Notes: generated by a model from the sequence alone, not told the origin. A stretch of 64,000 nucleotides of DNA from Paraglaciecola sp. 20A4 (GCF_011378905.1 NZ_WTPY01000010.1:1-64000); one strand, 5' to 3'. Positions 1-9,288 are shown, counted from the first letter of the stretch. Numbers and translations are program-made.

Positions 1-47
1 GTGCTTAAAAGTATCAAAAAATAGATATCCGGTTGCCAAAAGTAAAT

Positions 48-74
48 ATGCCGTTCACCTTAAGTGAACGGCAT
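48..74 (-). terminator. Intrinsic terminator of fabB
   Basis: A perfect 11-bp inverted repeat (ATGCCGTTCAC / GTGAACGGCAT) with a 5-base loop lies about 45 bases past the fabB stop codon. Read on the minus strand it is followed by a T-rich run (ATATTTACTTTT), as expected for a Rho-independent terminator. Confidence 0.8.
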
Positions 75-116
75 TACGCTGATAGCGGGCGTTCGTCGTT
101 CAATAACGTTAGGTAA

Positions 117-1331
117 TTAGCCTTTGTAGCGCTGCATCACTAACGTACAGTTGGTGCCACCAAAGCCGAAGCTATTTGACATAACCGTGTTTAACTTAGC
201 ATCACGCGTGGTAGTGACTACGTCCATACCTTTTGCGGCTTCATCTAGGGTTTCTATGTTTATAGAAGGGGCGATAAAATCGTTTTCCATCATTAATAAA
301 CTATAGATCGCCTCGTTTACTCCCGCAGCACCAAGCGCATGACCAGTCATCGCTTTAGTTGCACTTAATGGTGGTACTTTATCGCCGAAGACTTGACCAA
401 TAGCCCATAGCTCTTTTACATCACCGACTGGAGTAGACGTACCGTGAGTATTAATATAATCGATAGGTTCATCAAGCCCTTCCATTGCCTGATGCATACA
501 ACGAACTGCGCCTTCACCTGAAGGGGCAACCATATCAGCACCATCTGACGTAGCACCATAACCGACAATTTCGCCGTAAATTTTAGCGCCACGAGCCAAT
601 GCATGCTCTAGTTCTTCAACGACAACCATACCGCCGCCGCCTGCGCCGACGAAACCATCGCGATCAGCGTCATAGGTACGTGATGCCTTACTCGGCTCAT
701 CATTGTACTTAGTAGAAAGTGCACCCATAGCGTCAAATTCCATAGACAATGTCCAATGTAACTCTTCACCGCCACCAGCAAAAATAATATCTTGCTTACC
801 TAGTTGAATTTGCTCTAGCGCGTTACCAATACAGTGTGCGCTGGTAGAACATGCAGAACTAATCGAATAGTTAACACCTTTGATTTTGAATGGCGTCGCC
901 AAACAAGCAGATACCGTACTGCCCATACAGCGTGTCACCATATAAGGACCAACGCGCCGTAAACCTTTTTCACGCAAAATATCGACTGCTTCGACTTGGT
1001 GCTGAGAAGAGGCGCCGCCTGAACCGGCAATAATACCAGTGCGAACGTTAGACACCATTTCAGGCGTAAGGCCTGAATCTTCTACCGCTTGCTGCATAGC
1101 AATGTACGCATAGCCCGCCGCATCACCCATAAAGCGTAACGTTTTACGGTCGATGTGGTCAGCTAAGTTAATATCAACTTTACCCCAAACATGACTACGC
1201 ATGCCATTTTCGGCAAACTGTTCAGAATATGTGATGCCAGAACGCCCCTCTCTAAGGGACTTCGTGACTTCATTTTTGTTGTTACCAATACTAGAAACTA
1301 TACCTAGTCCGGTGATAACCGCTCTTCTCAT
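117..1331 (-). CDS. fabB: Beta-ketoacyl-ACP synthase I
   Basis: Condensing enzyme of type II fatty acid synthesis in the cytoplasm. It extends acyl-ACP with malonyl-ACP, and the FabB class is specifically needed to elongate unsaturated intermediates. The 404-residue protein has the thiolase fold with the nucleophilic Cys in [10 protein letters not shown] (about residue 163) and both catalytic His motifs, [11 protein letters not shown] and [10 protein letters not shown]. The N-terminus [16 protein letters not shown] is typical of FabB rather than FabF. I chose the ATG at 1331, six codons inside the longest frame, because AAGGG precedes it at good spacing and it matches family N-termini. It is divergent from mnmC, the neighbour it also has in enterics. 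The upstream region holds an operator-like dyad (1415-1437). Confidence 0.96.
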   Translation of the reverse strand: MRRAVITGLGIVSSIGNNKNEVTKSLREGRSGITYSEQFAENGMRSHVWGKVDINLADHIDRKTLRFMGDAAGYAYIAMQQAVEDSGLTPEMVSNVRTGIIAGSGGASSQHQVEAVDILREKGLRRVGPYMVTRCMGSTVSACLATPFKIKGVNYSISSACSTSAHCIGNALEQIQLGKQDIIFAGGGEELHWTLSMEFDAMGALSTKYNDEPSKASRTYDADRDGFVGAGGGGMVVVEELEHALARGAKIYGEIVGYGATSDGADMVAPSGEGAVRCMHQAMEGLDEPIDYINTHGTSTPVGDVKELWAIGQVFGDKVPPLSATKAMTGHALGAAGVNEAIYSLLMMENDFIAPSINIETLDEAAKGMDVVTTTRDAKLNTVMSNSFGFGGTNCTLVMQRYKG

Positions 1332-1414
1332 GATTAACCCTTCAAGCAAAAAATTGCTGCTTATAAAATTGCCGCATATGGTAACGATTTTAACGTCGCA
1401 ACTGGTCTGCTCTT

Positions 1415-1437
1415 CTGTGTATAAATATCATACACAG
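1415..1437. promoter_or_regulatory. Operator-like dyad upstream of fabB
   Basis: CTGTGTAT and ATACACAG form a perfect 8+8 dyad around a 7-base spacer in the 248-base fabB/mnmC divergent region. A related sequence (GTTTATATACACTGTTTGG) lies at about 1488-1506. FabR and FadR control fabB in other gammaproteobacteria, but this dyad does not clearly match either consensus, so the regulator is not assigned. Confidence 0.4.
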
Positions 1438-1578
1438 CGCAAACTGTTCAACAAATCATCACCGGTTAAAAATAGCAATACAGTTTGGTTTATATACACT
1501 GTTTGGTTTGTTCAGACAGTTACCTTAAACTATCGCGCTTTTGAAGACTAGTCCAAGCATACTCGGAGACCCACCCGA

Positions 1579-3630
1579 TTGACCATTAAAACAGCATATA
1601 TTGAATTTAATGCCGATGGCACACCATTGGCCACGGATTTTGACGATATTTATTTTTCCGCTGCCGGCGGCGCGGCCGAAGCCGAACACGTCTTCATTCT
1701 GAATAATCAACTGCTGGATCGCTGGTCACGTTGGTCCAAAAATACCTTCGTGATAACCGAAACTGGCTTTGGCACAGGGTTAAATTTTTTAGTTACCCTA
1801 GCGACGTTCAGCCAATTTATTAAACAGAATCCCAATAGTCATTTTAGCCTACATTTTGTTAGTACCGAAAAATTTCCGCTAAATCGCAAAGACTTAGTGC
1901 AGGCGTTAGGGACTTTTGTACAATTTAATGACTTAGCAGAGGAACTTATTAGTCAGTATCCCATGCCGTTAACTGGCTGTCATAGAATGAACTTTTGTAA
2001 CAATCGGGTGATTTTAGATTTATGGCTGGGTGATATCCACGATTCACTGCCGCAAATATATGTGGATCAAAAGGGCTTAGTCGATGCCTGGTTTCTGGAC
2101 GGCTTTGCCCCCAGTAAAAACCCACAAATGTGGACCCACGCGTTATTTGAGCAAATGGCCAGACTCGCCAGTAACGGCTGCACATTTTCTACATTTACCG
2201 CTGCGGGCTTTGTTAAGCGCGGCTTGCGGGATGTCGGCTTTACTGTAGAAAAACGTAAGGGCCATGGTCGAAAACGTGAAATGCTCGCGGGACATATTCT
2301 TCATCCAAACAGTGAACGACAACAAGCCAAGTATTATCATCGCTCGGCCTATAGGGCGGCGCTATCGAAGTCGTTTAATTTGGACAAAAAACCGACTGTC
2401 GCTATTATAGGTGCAGGTATTGCTGGGGCGACAGCAGCCTATGCATTAGCGCAAAGAGGCTATCAATGCGATATCTATTTCAACGACTCAGCTCCTGCCC
2501 AAGGCGCCTCCGGTAACCCTCAGGCTGGGTTTTACCCTCAGTTGAATGCAGATGCTAGCCACAGCAGTCAAATTAATGCCCATAGCTTCGTATACGCCTC
2601 AGGTGTTTACCGAAAACTGTTAGCTGACGGTTACGATTTTGCTCATCAATGGTGCGGTGTATTGCAGCTTGGATTCAAGCCTGCTTTAGCAGCACGCTAC
2701 GCAAAGCTAATTGACAATAATATCTGGCCAGAAGATCTAGTCCGATATGTTGACTCACAGCAAGCCCAACATATCAGTCAATGCGCTATGCCCTACAGTG
2801 GTCTATTTATGCCTTTAGGCGGCTGGATAGACCCAGTCCAGTTAGTCAAAGCGCTATTTAACGCCGCTGGGGATTTAAGCAAAACCACATTACATAACAA
2901 TCAGACATTGACCGGACTTGAACGACATAATGAGCAATGGCAATTAAACTTTGATTGCTTAGCTGAAAATACCCCTAATAGACAATATCAAGCCATCGCC
3001 GATATTGTTATCTACGCCACGGGGGCCAAAAGCCAAAGTGTTACTGATTTAGATGACTTCCCTTTACGTATGGTTCGCGGCCAAGTTGAAGCCATTCCTG
3101 CTCAGCCAGCCTTAGCTAACCTCAATACGGTACTGTGTCATAAAGGATATTTAACCCCAGAATATCAAGGACAACATGCGTTGGGTTCGACTTATATAAA
3201 AGATGATCTGGCGACGGATTATCGACTCCAAGAGCAAACAAAAAATTTGGCCACTCATTATCAATCTCTTGAAAAATGTCCATGGGCACAAAATGTTGAA
3301 GGAAATGGAGCTGGCCGTGCAGCGGTGCGTTGTAGCTCACCAGATCACTTACCATTAGTCGGTGCATTGGCGGATATTGCCAAGCAAAAAATTGAGTTGG
3401 CGGATTTATATAAAGCCTTTCCGCAGACTCAGTACCCTCAAGGAAGCGATCTGCCGAACCTATATATGCTCACCGGTTTGGGCTCTAGAGGATTAACCAC
3501 TGCCCCACTGATGGCCGAAATACTGGCCAGCCAAATCAGCGCTCAGCCATTACCTTTACCAAATGATTTACTGAATACCTTAAACCCTAACCGCTTTCTT
3601 ATTCGACAGCTTATTCGCCGAGAAATATAG
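1579..3630 (+). CDS. mnmC: Bifunctional tRNA mnm5s2U34 methyltransferase/oxidoreductase
   Basis: Completes the wobble-uridine modification mnm5s2U34. The C-terminal FAD domain removes the carboxymethyl group from cmnm5U, and the N-terminal SAM domain methylates the resulting nm5U. The 683 residues contain the N-terminal signature NADGTP...DFDDIYF, a SAM loop ETGFGTG at 61-67, FLDGFAPSKNPQMW, and a dinucleotide fold GAGIAG near 278-283; the length is typical of the fused enzyme. The only in-frame start near the family N-terminus is TTG at 1579. GGAGA lies about 9 bases before it, and an in-frame TAG at 1549 excludes anything much longer. It is divergent from fabB and convergent with yfcL, the usual gammaproteobacterial context. 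Confidence 0.95.
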   Translation: MTIKTAYIEFNADGTPLATDFDDIYFSAAGGAAEAEHVFILNNQLLDRWSRWSKNTFVITETGFGTGLNFLVTLATFSQFIKQNPNSHFSLHFVSTEKFPLNRKDLVQALGTFVQFNDLAEELISQYPMPLTGCHRMNFCNNRVILDLWLGDIHDSLPQIYVDQKGLVDAWFLDGFAPSKNPQMWTHALFEQMARLASNGCTFSTFTAAGFVKRGLRDVGFTVEKRKGHGRKREMLAGHILHPNSERQQAKYYHRSAYRAALSKSFNLDKKPTVAIIGAGIAGATAAYALAQRGYQCDIYFNDSAPAQGASGNPQAGFYPQLNADASHSSQINAHSFVYASGVYRKLLADGYDFAHQWCGVLQLGFKPALAARYAKLIDNNIWPEDLVRYVDSQQAQHISQCAMPYSGLFMPLGGWIDPVQLVKALFNAAGDLSKTTLHNNQTLTGLERHNEQWQLNFDCLAENTPNRQYQAIADIVIYATGAKSQSVTDLDDFPLRMVRGQVEAIPAQPALANLNTVLCHKGYLTPEYQGQHALGSTYIKDDLATDYRLQEQTKNLATHYQSLEKCPWAQNVEGNGAGRAAVRCSSPDHLPLVGALADIAKQKIELADLYKAFPQTQYPQGSDLPNLYMLTGLGSRGLTTAPLMAEILASQISAQPLPLPNDLLNTLNPNRFLIRQLIRREI

Positions 3631-3672
3631 CCCGGTTAAAAGATGAAAAATCAGCAAACTAAAAGGCATAAA

Positions 3673-3696
3673 AATGAGGGTAATCCAGCTCTCATT
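3673..3696. terminator. Possible bidirectional terminator between mnmC and yfcL
   Basis: AATGAG and CTCATT flank a 12-base loop in the gap between convergent mnmC and yfcL. On the minus strand the stem is followed by TTTTTATG, which fits yfcL termination best. The stem is short, so this is a modest call. Confidence 0.4.
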
Positions 3697-3719
3697 CTTA
3701 GCGAAAATCAGCCTAGACT

Positions 3720-4028
3720 TTATTCAGCCCGACTAAACAATTGTTGCCATAAAGCTGAGACTTCGATTTTATCTTGGCCTAACACTTCTTTGTTTACGTA
3801 CGCCTTTTCTAAGCTTTTTAACATGTAGGTATTCAACGTATCTAGGGAGAAGTCATCTAATCTTAAGGCGTTGCTGCCTACTAATGAAAAATGCCCCGTT
3901 AGATAACTGGCAATAAACAATTCTTGGTCATTACCGTCAATTACCACGCTGTCAAGATAAGCTTGGGTGGAATCCACAAAGTCATCAAACGCTTGTTTTG
4001 TCACGTCACAGTTTACTGATTCAATCAT
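3720..4028 (-). CDS. yfcL: YfcL family protein
   Basis: A 102-residue acidic cytoplasmic protein resembling Escherichia coli YfcL, whose gene also neighbours mnmC. Function is unknown. There is no signal peptide or membrane segment; the chain looks largely helical. It is the last gene of the minus-strand run epmC - ATP-NAD kinase-like - yfcL, 65 bases after the kinase-like gene, so co-transcription is likely. The name rests on both sequence character and position. Confidence 0.8.
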   Translation of the reverse strand: MIESVNCDVTKQAFDDFVDSTQAYLDSVVIDGNDQELFIASYLTGHFSLVGSNALRLDDFSLDTLNTYMLKSLEKAYVNKEVLGQDKIEVSALWQQLFSRAE

Positions 4029-4093
4029 TGAGGTTTCTAATGTCCTATAACAATGTAAGTTGATAAATGGGCCAAAAATAGTTGTTCAGCCTA

Positions 4094-5233
4094 TTAAAAT
4101 TTGGCAATCGGATACAAAACTTGGTCTTTATACCCAGTGGTTACACTTATCAAGCCCGCGAGCTGTGCATCTAGTGCGATATCACCGGTATCTGCGATAA
4201 GAGGTTTATTATTAAGAGCCTGTAACTTTCCCTTCGTCGCGACAACTAAAAAGTTCTCGCGACCAATTTGCCGCAATACACCAGGGCTAAGTTGTTGATT
4301 ACCTCGCCCAAAAATATGCCCCTGGCCACCAATTAAGGTAATCACTAGGGTGGTAGGGGCCATTGCAGTATGTTTCAGTAACACATCAGCGGACACATCG
4401 TTGGCGACTAGTCGGCCGCCTTGCACCATATCGACCCCCAATAAGGTATTGGCCAAATTGAGCTCTTGCATGATGAAGTCAACCGTGGAACCTGATCCCA
4501 TCACAAATAAACGCTCGGGGTGCTCATCCATAAATTCGATCACTTGGGCGGCGATATCGGCTAACACGAGTTCATTGGACTCTCTTCCGCCCATTTTAAC
4601 CGCCTGCATATAACGCAACTCACTGGGTACGCGCATCTCACCGTAATGGCGTGCGTTAACACGGCCTTGACGAAACAATACTTCATCTATATCCATAACA
4701 TCAGCGTCTTGCAGCGTGACAATTTGTCCTTGAATCAACATGGCCACCACACGCCCTGCAGCTTGCGGCGTCACGGCATAAACACTTGAATGAATTTTAC
4801 AGCCTGCTGGCACGCCCAACACAGGTAACGTGGCACCGACAATATGACAAATATTGCGTGCGGTTCCATCCCCCCCTGCAAACAACAGTAAGTCGACATT
4901 ATGTGCTTGTAACACTTGCGCGCACTGCTCGGTATCGATCGCTTCGCTTTGCAACGTTTGTGGCTGGTATATCACTGTGTAGCTAAAGCCTAGCTCGGCG
5001 ACTAAAGTTTCGCCCATTTCACCGGCTGCGGTAAAAATATGTATCTGCGTTTTAAAAGGAAGTAATTCTTCAAGGGCTAATCGTGTGCGACTATTTGCTA
5101 GTTTTTGCGCTCCTAGCGCCAAAGCTTGCGCGCGGGTATCACTGCCGTCACTGCCTTTTAAAGCCACACTGCCACCAATACCAGCAAACGGGTTTATGAT
5201 TAGACCTAGCGAAAATGGCGCTTTATTGGTCAT
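4094..5233 (-). CDS. ATP-NAD kinase family protein (AcoX-like)
   Basis: A 379-residue protein of the NAD kinase/diacylglycerol kinase-like fold. The nucleotide-binding motif GGDGTARN is at about 120-127, preceded by an N-terminal LIINPFAGIGG segment, and GSGSTVDFIM lies further on. It belongs with the longer AcoX-like ATP-NAD kinase family rather than with housekeeping NadK. The substrate cannot be read from sequence; NAD phosphorylation is the family expectation, not a demonstration. The start overlaps the epmC stop as ATGA, indicating translational coupling. Its place between epmC and yfcL suggests a conserved but unexplained association. Confidence 0.85.
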   Translation of the reverse strand: MTNKAPFSLGLIINPFAGIGGSVALKGSDGSDTRAQALALGAQKLANSRTRLALEELLPFKTQIHIFTAAGEMGETLVAELGFSYTVIYQPQTLQSEAIDTEQCAQVLQAHNVDLLLFAGGDGTARNICHIVGATLPVLGVPAGCKIHSSVYAVTPQAAGRVVAMLIQGQIVTLQDADVMDIDEVLFRQGRVNARHYGEMRVPSELRYMQAVKMGGRESNELVLADIAAQVIEFMDEHPERLFVMGSGSTVDFIMQELNLANTLLGVDMVQGGRLVANDVSADVLLKHTAMAPTTLVITLIGGQGHIFGRGNQQLSPGVLRQIGRENFLVVATKGKLQALNNKPLIADTGDIALDAQLAGLISVTTGYKDQVLYPIAKF

Positions 5234-5862
5234 AATGCCTCCTCAATTGGTTTATCTGGATGACTCCCATCCGCATTTGGCAACGCAAACTTGGCCGCAA
5301 TGATATCGTCAGTTCCATAAAATTCAGCCAAGCGCTTAATAAACAATGCCGCTCGCGGAGGAAAGCCTTCTTGTAAGTAGCGCATCACTTGCTCGTACAC
5401 GTTTAACGTAAAGTGTTTCGTATCCGGTTCAACACCATTTAAGTTATCTGTACTGACACGAAATGGTTTATTCGCAGCGACGGAAAATGCCCATTCAATT
5501 GCTTGTGGTTTTATTTCTACTTGCTCGAATTGTTTTTGTTGTTGCTCGTTACGACCATCAGGGCAATACCAGTAACCGTAATCGTTGAGTAAACGACGCT
5601 GGGCGCCTGCTATGCACCAATGCGCTATCTCATGTAGTGCACTGGCAAAATAACCATGCGCAAAAATCACCTGATGATAAACACAATTATTGCCTGCTGG
5701 GATATATTCGGGCTCATCTAAGCCTTTGACCAACTGAGTATTTTCACTTTCAGCAAAGGCTGCGTTAAATAGCGCGATAGCGTCTTGGAAACGATGCGAC
5801 ACGTGATGCAATTCGCAGTGACTTAGATCACATGACGGTTCTGGGGAATTTAAGGTATTCAT
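5230..5862 (-). CDS. epmC: Elongation factor P hydroxylase
   Basis: EpmC (formerly YfcM) hydroxylates the beta-lysyl-modified lysine of elongation factor P, the last step of a modification that helps ribosomes through polyproline stretches. The 210-residue protein has the metal-binding motif HEIAHWC (His77, Glu78, His81) and the family segments YHQVIFAHGYFASALHE, YGYWYCPDGR and EWAF. It begins the three-gene minus-strand operon and overlaps the next gene by four bases. EpmA, EpmB and EF-P itself are not in this window. Confidence 0.9.
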   Translation of the reverse strand: MNTLNSPEPSCDLSHCELHHVSHRFQDAIALFNAAFAESENTQLVKGLDEPEYIPAGNNCVYHQVIFAHGYFASALHEIAHWCIAGAQRRLLNDYGYWYCPDGRNEQQQKQFEQVEIKPQAIEWAFSVAANKPFRVSTDNLNGVEPDTKHFTLNVYEQVMRYLQEGFPPRAALFIKRLAEFYGTDDIIAAKFALPNADGSHPDKPIEEAL

Positions 5863-5986
5863 TAGGGCGGCATTCTACCGAACCCCATACTATAAACTCA
5901 AGCCGATAAACGTTCTATTGTGTTACCTCTTGCTTTACGTCAAGCTATAGCCACGACTATTTTCATCTCACCTACAAGGACATATC

Positions 5987-6718
5987 ATGTTAAAAGGTAT
6001 CGTAAAGCCGCTATTAATCGCCTGCACGTTCAGCGTGGCCTCTGCTCAAGCATTTGATGTTAAACATACTTCAGTGGCACCCATCATAGATGGCCAACAA
6101 GACGCCGTTTGGCAGCAAGCAAAGTGGCATGATATGCCGTATTTGATGGACGGCACCTTGCCTGAAAAAGCAGATTTTAATGGCCGTTATCGTTTATTAT
6201 GGGATGAAAATTACTTGTACTTACAAGCTGAAATTACCGATGACATGTTAATTGACACCCATGCAGATCCCCTAGATCGTTATTGGGATGATGATGCGCT
6301 TGAGATTTTTGTTGATGGAGATGCATCAGGTGGAATTCACCAGTTCAACCACACCGCGTTGGCATATCACATTGGTCTTGATAACCAAGCAGCTGATATT
6401 GGTGATGATGAAAAGGCGCATCTGTATAATGACCATATCAGCAGTATCTGGAAGCGCCAATTAGGTACACCCAATACCGTATTATGGGAAGTGGCCATAA
6501 AACGTTATCCGAATGACTATACTGATGCAGACCCAAAAGCAGCAATTTTGCTTAAGGCTGGTGACGTTATGGGTTTTATGTTGGCTTATTGTGACAACGA
6601 TGGCAGCGATGTGCGGGAACATTTTATGGGCGACCATGACTTTGAAGCGCAAAATGGTAGCAAAAACCTAGGCTTCATCACCGCCGACGTATTCGGTAAG
6701 ATAACCCTTAGAAAATAA
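5987..6718 (+). CDS. Secreted CBM9-like carbohydrate-binding protein
   Basis: A 243-residue exported protein. A signal peptide (MLKGIVKPLLIACTFSVASA, then QAF) is followed by one domain of the carbohydrate-binding family 9-like fold. Family features are APIIDGQQDAVWQQAKW near the start, LLWDENYLYLQAEITDD, and the acidic YWDDDALEIFVDGD segment typical of calcium and ligand sites. No catalytic domain is attached, so it may bind a glycan or act as an accessory protein in the periplasm or outside the cell. AAGGAC precedes the ATG. It appears monocistronic, 52 bases before an unrelated gene. Confidence 0.8.
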   Translation: MLKGIVKPLLIACTFSVASAQAFDVKHTSVAPIIDGQQDAVWQQAKWHDMPYLMDGTLPEKADFNGRYRLLWDENYLYLQAEITDDMLIDTHADPLDRYWDDDALEIFVDGDASGGIHQFNHTALAYHIGLDNQAADIGDDEKAHLYNDHISSIWKRQLGTPNTVLWEVAIKRYPNDYTDADPKAAILLKAGDVMGFMLAYCDNDGSDVREHFMGDHDFEAQNGSKNLGFITADVFGKITLRK

Positions 6719-6769
6719 TGCCTATTTTCGCTGGGGCTCACCCAAGTCTAAATCACGCTTGTTAATTAT

Positions 6770-7510
6770 ATGCCTGATTTAATTTCACAAATTTCTCGCC
6801 ACCTGCGTACGGTGGCAGACGTGCAAAATATTGCCCTGGAAGCGGGTTTACAGCCACTTGTTCAGAGTGTACAAAAATGGCAAACGCTCCGCATGCACGC
6901 CACCCATCAGGCCCTGCTGAATGATCCTCTTCATGCACCCGCCCTGCAATTTTTTGTAGAACAAATATACGGTCCCCAAAATTTTAGCCAAAGGGATGCT
7001 GATATAATCCGAGTTGTACCGAAAATGCATAAGTACATGCCTAATAAAGCACTTAGTTCGTTAGCGTCTGCTCTTCGCTTACAGGCCTTGTCTTTTGAAT
7101 TGGATTACGCTGTAGCCATTAAATTTGTTGAACAAGCTACATCTGAATTCATCGTAATTGACCGACAGAGCTACGCACAGGCTTATCTGGCTGGTGATAA
7201 TTTATCTCTACGCCAAGAGCAAATAGCATTATTAAATACCTTAGGGATTAACCTACGCGAGGCCGTTGCGGTAAAAGGTGTGACCATGATGCTGGCCCTA
7301 TCAAAGCATCCAGCTAAAGTGAAAGGCCTATTCACCCTACATCAATTTTTACAAAATGGTTTCAAAGCGTTTAAGAAAATCCCTAATAGTGAGCTGTTTA
7401 TGCAAAATATAGTGACGAAAGAGCAGTGCCTTGCGTCACTATTATTTGCCCCGCAGGGGGAAAACCCGTTACCTTATGTGCCTAGTATTGAAATGACACT
7501 CGAGACCTAA
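6770..7510 (+). CDS. Conserved hypothetical protein with FFVEQIYGP motif
   Basis: A 246-residue, probably helical cytoplasmic protein without signal peptide or membrane segments. I recognise the segment ALQFFVEQIYGPQNFSQRD as recurring in an uncharacterised proteobacterial family but cannot assign a function. The next gene, a thioesterase, starts 7 bases downstream, so the two are very likely co-transcribed. No strong Shine-Dalgarno sequence precedes the ATG. Confidence 0.7.
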   Translation: MPDLISQISRHLRTVADVQNIALEAGLQPLVQSVQKWQTLRMHATHQALLNDPLHAPALQFFVEQIYGPQNFSQRDADIIRVVPKMHKYMPNKALSSLASALRLQALSFELDYAVAIKFVEQATSEFIVIDRQSYAQAYLAGDNLSLRQEQIALLNTLGINLREAVAVKGVTMMLALSKHPAKVKGLFTLHQFLQNGFKAFKKIPNSELFMQNIVTKEQCLASLLFAPQGENPLPYVPSIEMTLET

Positions 7511-7516
7511 ACGAAT

Positions 7517-7981
7517 ATGCCGACCCCATTAGAGCACCTTCCTTGGCTACACCCAAAGCCCTTTATTTGCCAATGGCAAATCAGCCCTGAACAAATCGAC
7601 CACTACAATCATGTAAACAATGTGGCCTATGTCAGCCAACTTGAGCGCACAGCTTGGGCTCATTCGAATTCATTAGGACTAAGTATTCAGCAGTATCAGG
7701 AACTGGATAGAGGTATGGCGATTAGCCGTCACGAAATTGATTACCTCGCCGCAGCATTGCTTGGAGATACCCTCGCCTGCGCGACGTGGATAATAAGCTG
7801 TGACAACAAACTAAAACTCGCCCGACACTTTCAATTTATTCGGCTTAGTGATGGCTTAACCATGCTAAAAGCGAGAACAGAATTTGTCTGTATTGCCCTA
7901 AGCTCAGGTAGACCGAAGCGAATGCCAAAAATATTTACCGACACGTACGTTGGCGCAATGATCACTGATAACGATCAATGA
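7517..7981 (+). CDS. Acyl-CoA thioesterase, hot-dog fold (4HBT)
   Basis: A 154-residue single-domain thioesterase of the YbgC/FadM type, hydrolysing acyl-CoA thioesters in the cytoplasm. The hot-dog helix signature is visible as IDHYNHVNNVAYVSQLERTAW (about residues 27-47), with the Asp/His/Asn cluster typical of the 4HBT active site, followed by a predicted strand-rich half. It is 7 bases behind the conserved hypothetical gene. Chain-length preference cannot be inferred. Confidence 0.85.
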   Translation: MPTPLEHLPWLHPKPFICQWQISPEQIDHYNHVNNVAYVSQLERTAWAHSNSLGLSIQQYQELDRGMAISRHEIDYLAAALLGDTLACATWIISCDNKLKLARHFQFIRLSDGLTMLKARTEFVCIALSSGRPKRMPKIFTDTYVGAMITDNDQ

Positions 7982-8062
7982 GCCCAGATGGAGATACGCA
8001 GTGTGACTAGCCGCGCCCGCCCTCAAAATTATGATGCTTTCAAATTGATGAGTTAGCATAGC

Positions 8063-9250
8063 ATGACTAAAACGCACACTACCCTATTGATACTGCTTAT
8101 CGCTTCAGTGGTCATTAACCTCTATCAATACAGAGAACGAATCGATACAACAAAAATTTATTTACCTGAAAGAGTTGACGCAGCAGACCAAGATACCAAA
8201 GCTGCAGTACTCGGTGAACAGGAAAGATTAGAGACCAACTTCCCCCCCACTTACGAACGTCTTGATAACGACCGATTATATCAACAAGAGCCTAAGCAAG
8301 ATTTTACTAACAAACGCCCTCTCGCTCGCCGAGAGGCATACTTAGCTCAAGCCCGACACTGGTTGGCGGCTCAGGAATACGCCAAGTTAGACGAATTCCT
8401 GCCGCTTTATTTGCGTCAACATCCACAAGATATCGACTTTTTATTGCTGGAGGCTGAATATATCGTCCACACCAGCTTATTAAGTGACGCGATTATTCAT
8501 TATCAAAGCTTATTGAGCTTACCATTGAGTGCCGCCCAACAAGAGCATGTGCAGCAAACGGTAACCCGTTTAACTGAAGAAACGGTAGCTGCACTTACAC
8601 AAGCTAATTCTTGGGATATTTTAGCACAATTTATCGAGCCATTATTGCAGGTTAGTCCTACCAGTCGTTCACTTATATTGGCTCTTGCTACAGCTTATGC
8701 ACGCCAGCAACAAGCTAACTTAATGGAAAATGTGTTGGCGTCAATTCGCTATGATGATCCTCAGGCTATCCGTATTCGACAGCTCATTGCACGACCCTAT
8801 CAATCATTAACTGAACCTAATCATGACTCTCGACTTTCTGAGCCATTTACAGATCCATTTCGTCACAATGAAGATACCCCCATAGCACTACTCAAATATG
8901 GCGATCAATATGTGGTAACGACCCGCCTAAGCGGTCATCAAGTGAATTTTTTAATTGATACGGGTGCATCAACAACTGCAATTTCACGCCAAAAATTTAA
9001 GCAGCTTTTCAAGATAGTCCAAACCAAATTTGTCGGACAATTTAACGTGCAGACGGCCAATGGCACTGTCCGCTCACCTATGTATCAATTTGCCTCACTA
9101 GAGATTGCCAATCTTCACGTGAAGAATATCAATATAATGGTGTTACCGCTTGGCGAGTTAGCGCACAGTGATGGCTTATTGGGTATGAACTTTTTGCGGG
9201 AGTTCGATTTTCGAATTGATCAACAAAATGCGCAACTCTATTTACGCTAA
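8063..9250 (+). CDS. Membrane-anchored retropepsin-like aspartic protease
   Basis: A 395-residue protein with an N-terminal transmembrane anchor (LLILLIASVVINLYQY), a helical TPR-like middle region (about 85-245) and a C-terminal single-lobe retropepsin-like domain. The catalytic motif LIDTGAS falls near residue 298 and the family motif GLLGMNFL near 373. Such clan AA proteases act as dimers; the anchor places the active domain in the periplasm. The substrate is unknown. The TPR-like part may recruit a partner. It is separated by 81 bases from the thioesterase gene and converges on the RIO kinase gene. Confidence 0.85.
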   Translation: MTKTHTTLLILLIASVVINLYQYRERIDTTKIYLPERVDAADQDTKAAVLGEQERLETNFPPTYERLDNDRLYQQEPKQDFTNKRPLARREAYLAQARHWLAAQEYAKLDEFLPLYLRQHPQDIDFLLLEAEYIVHTSLLSDAIIHYQSLLSLPLSAAQQEHVQQTVTRLTEETVAALTQANSWDILAQFIEPLLQVSPTSRSLILALATAYARQQQANLMENVLASIRYDDPQAIRIRQLIARPYQSLTEPNHDSRLSEPFTDPFRHNEDTPIALLKYGDQYVVTTRLSGHQVNFLIDTGASTTAISRQKFKQLFKIVQTKFVGQFNVQTANGTVRSPMYQFASLEIANLHVKNINIMVLPLGELAHSDGLLGMNFLREFDFRIDQQNAQLYLR

Positions 9251-9288
9251 GTTGACTTAGTTAGGTTTAGTCGAAAGAAACAGTTAAA

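Noticed and set aside
1401-1417. FadR-like half-site ACTGGTCTGC upstream of fabB
   Set aside because: Only one half matches; the second half of the palindrome is absent, so I do not call a FadR site.
3643-3828. 61-codon plus-strand frame after mnmC
   Set aside because: It covers the likely terminator and the 3' part of yfcL on the other strand and has no recognisable features.
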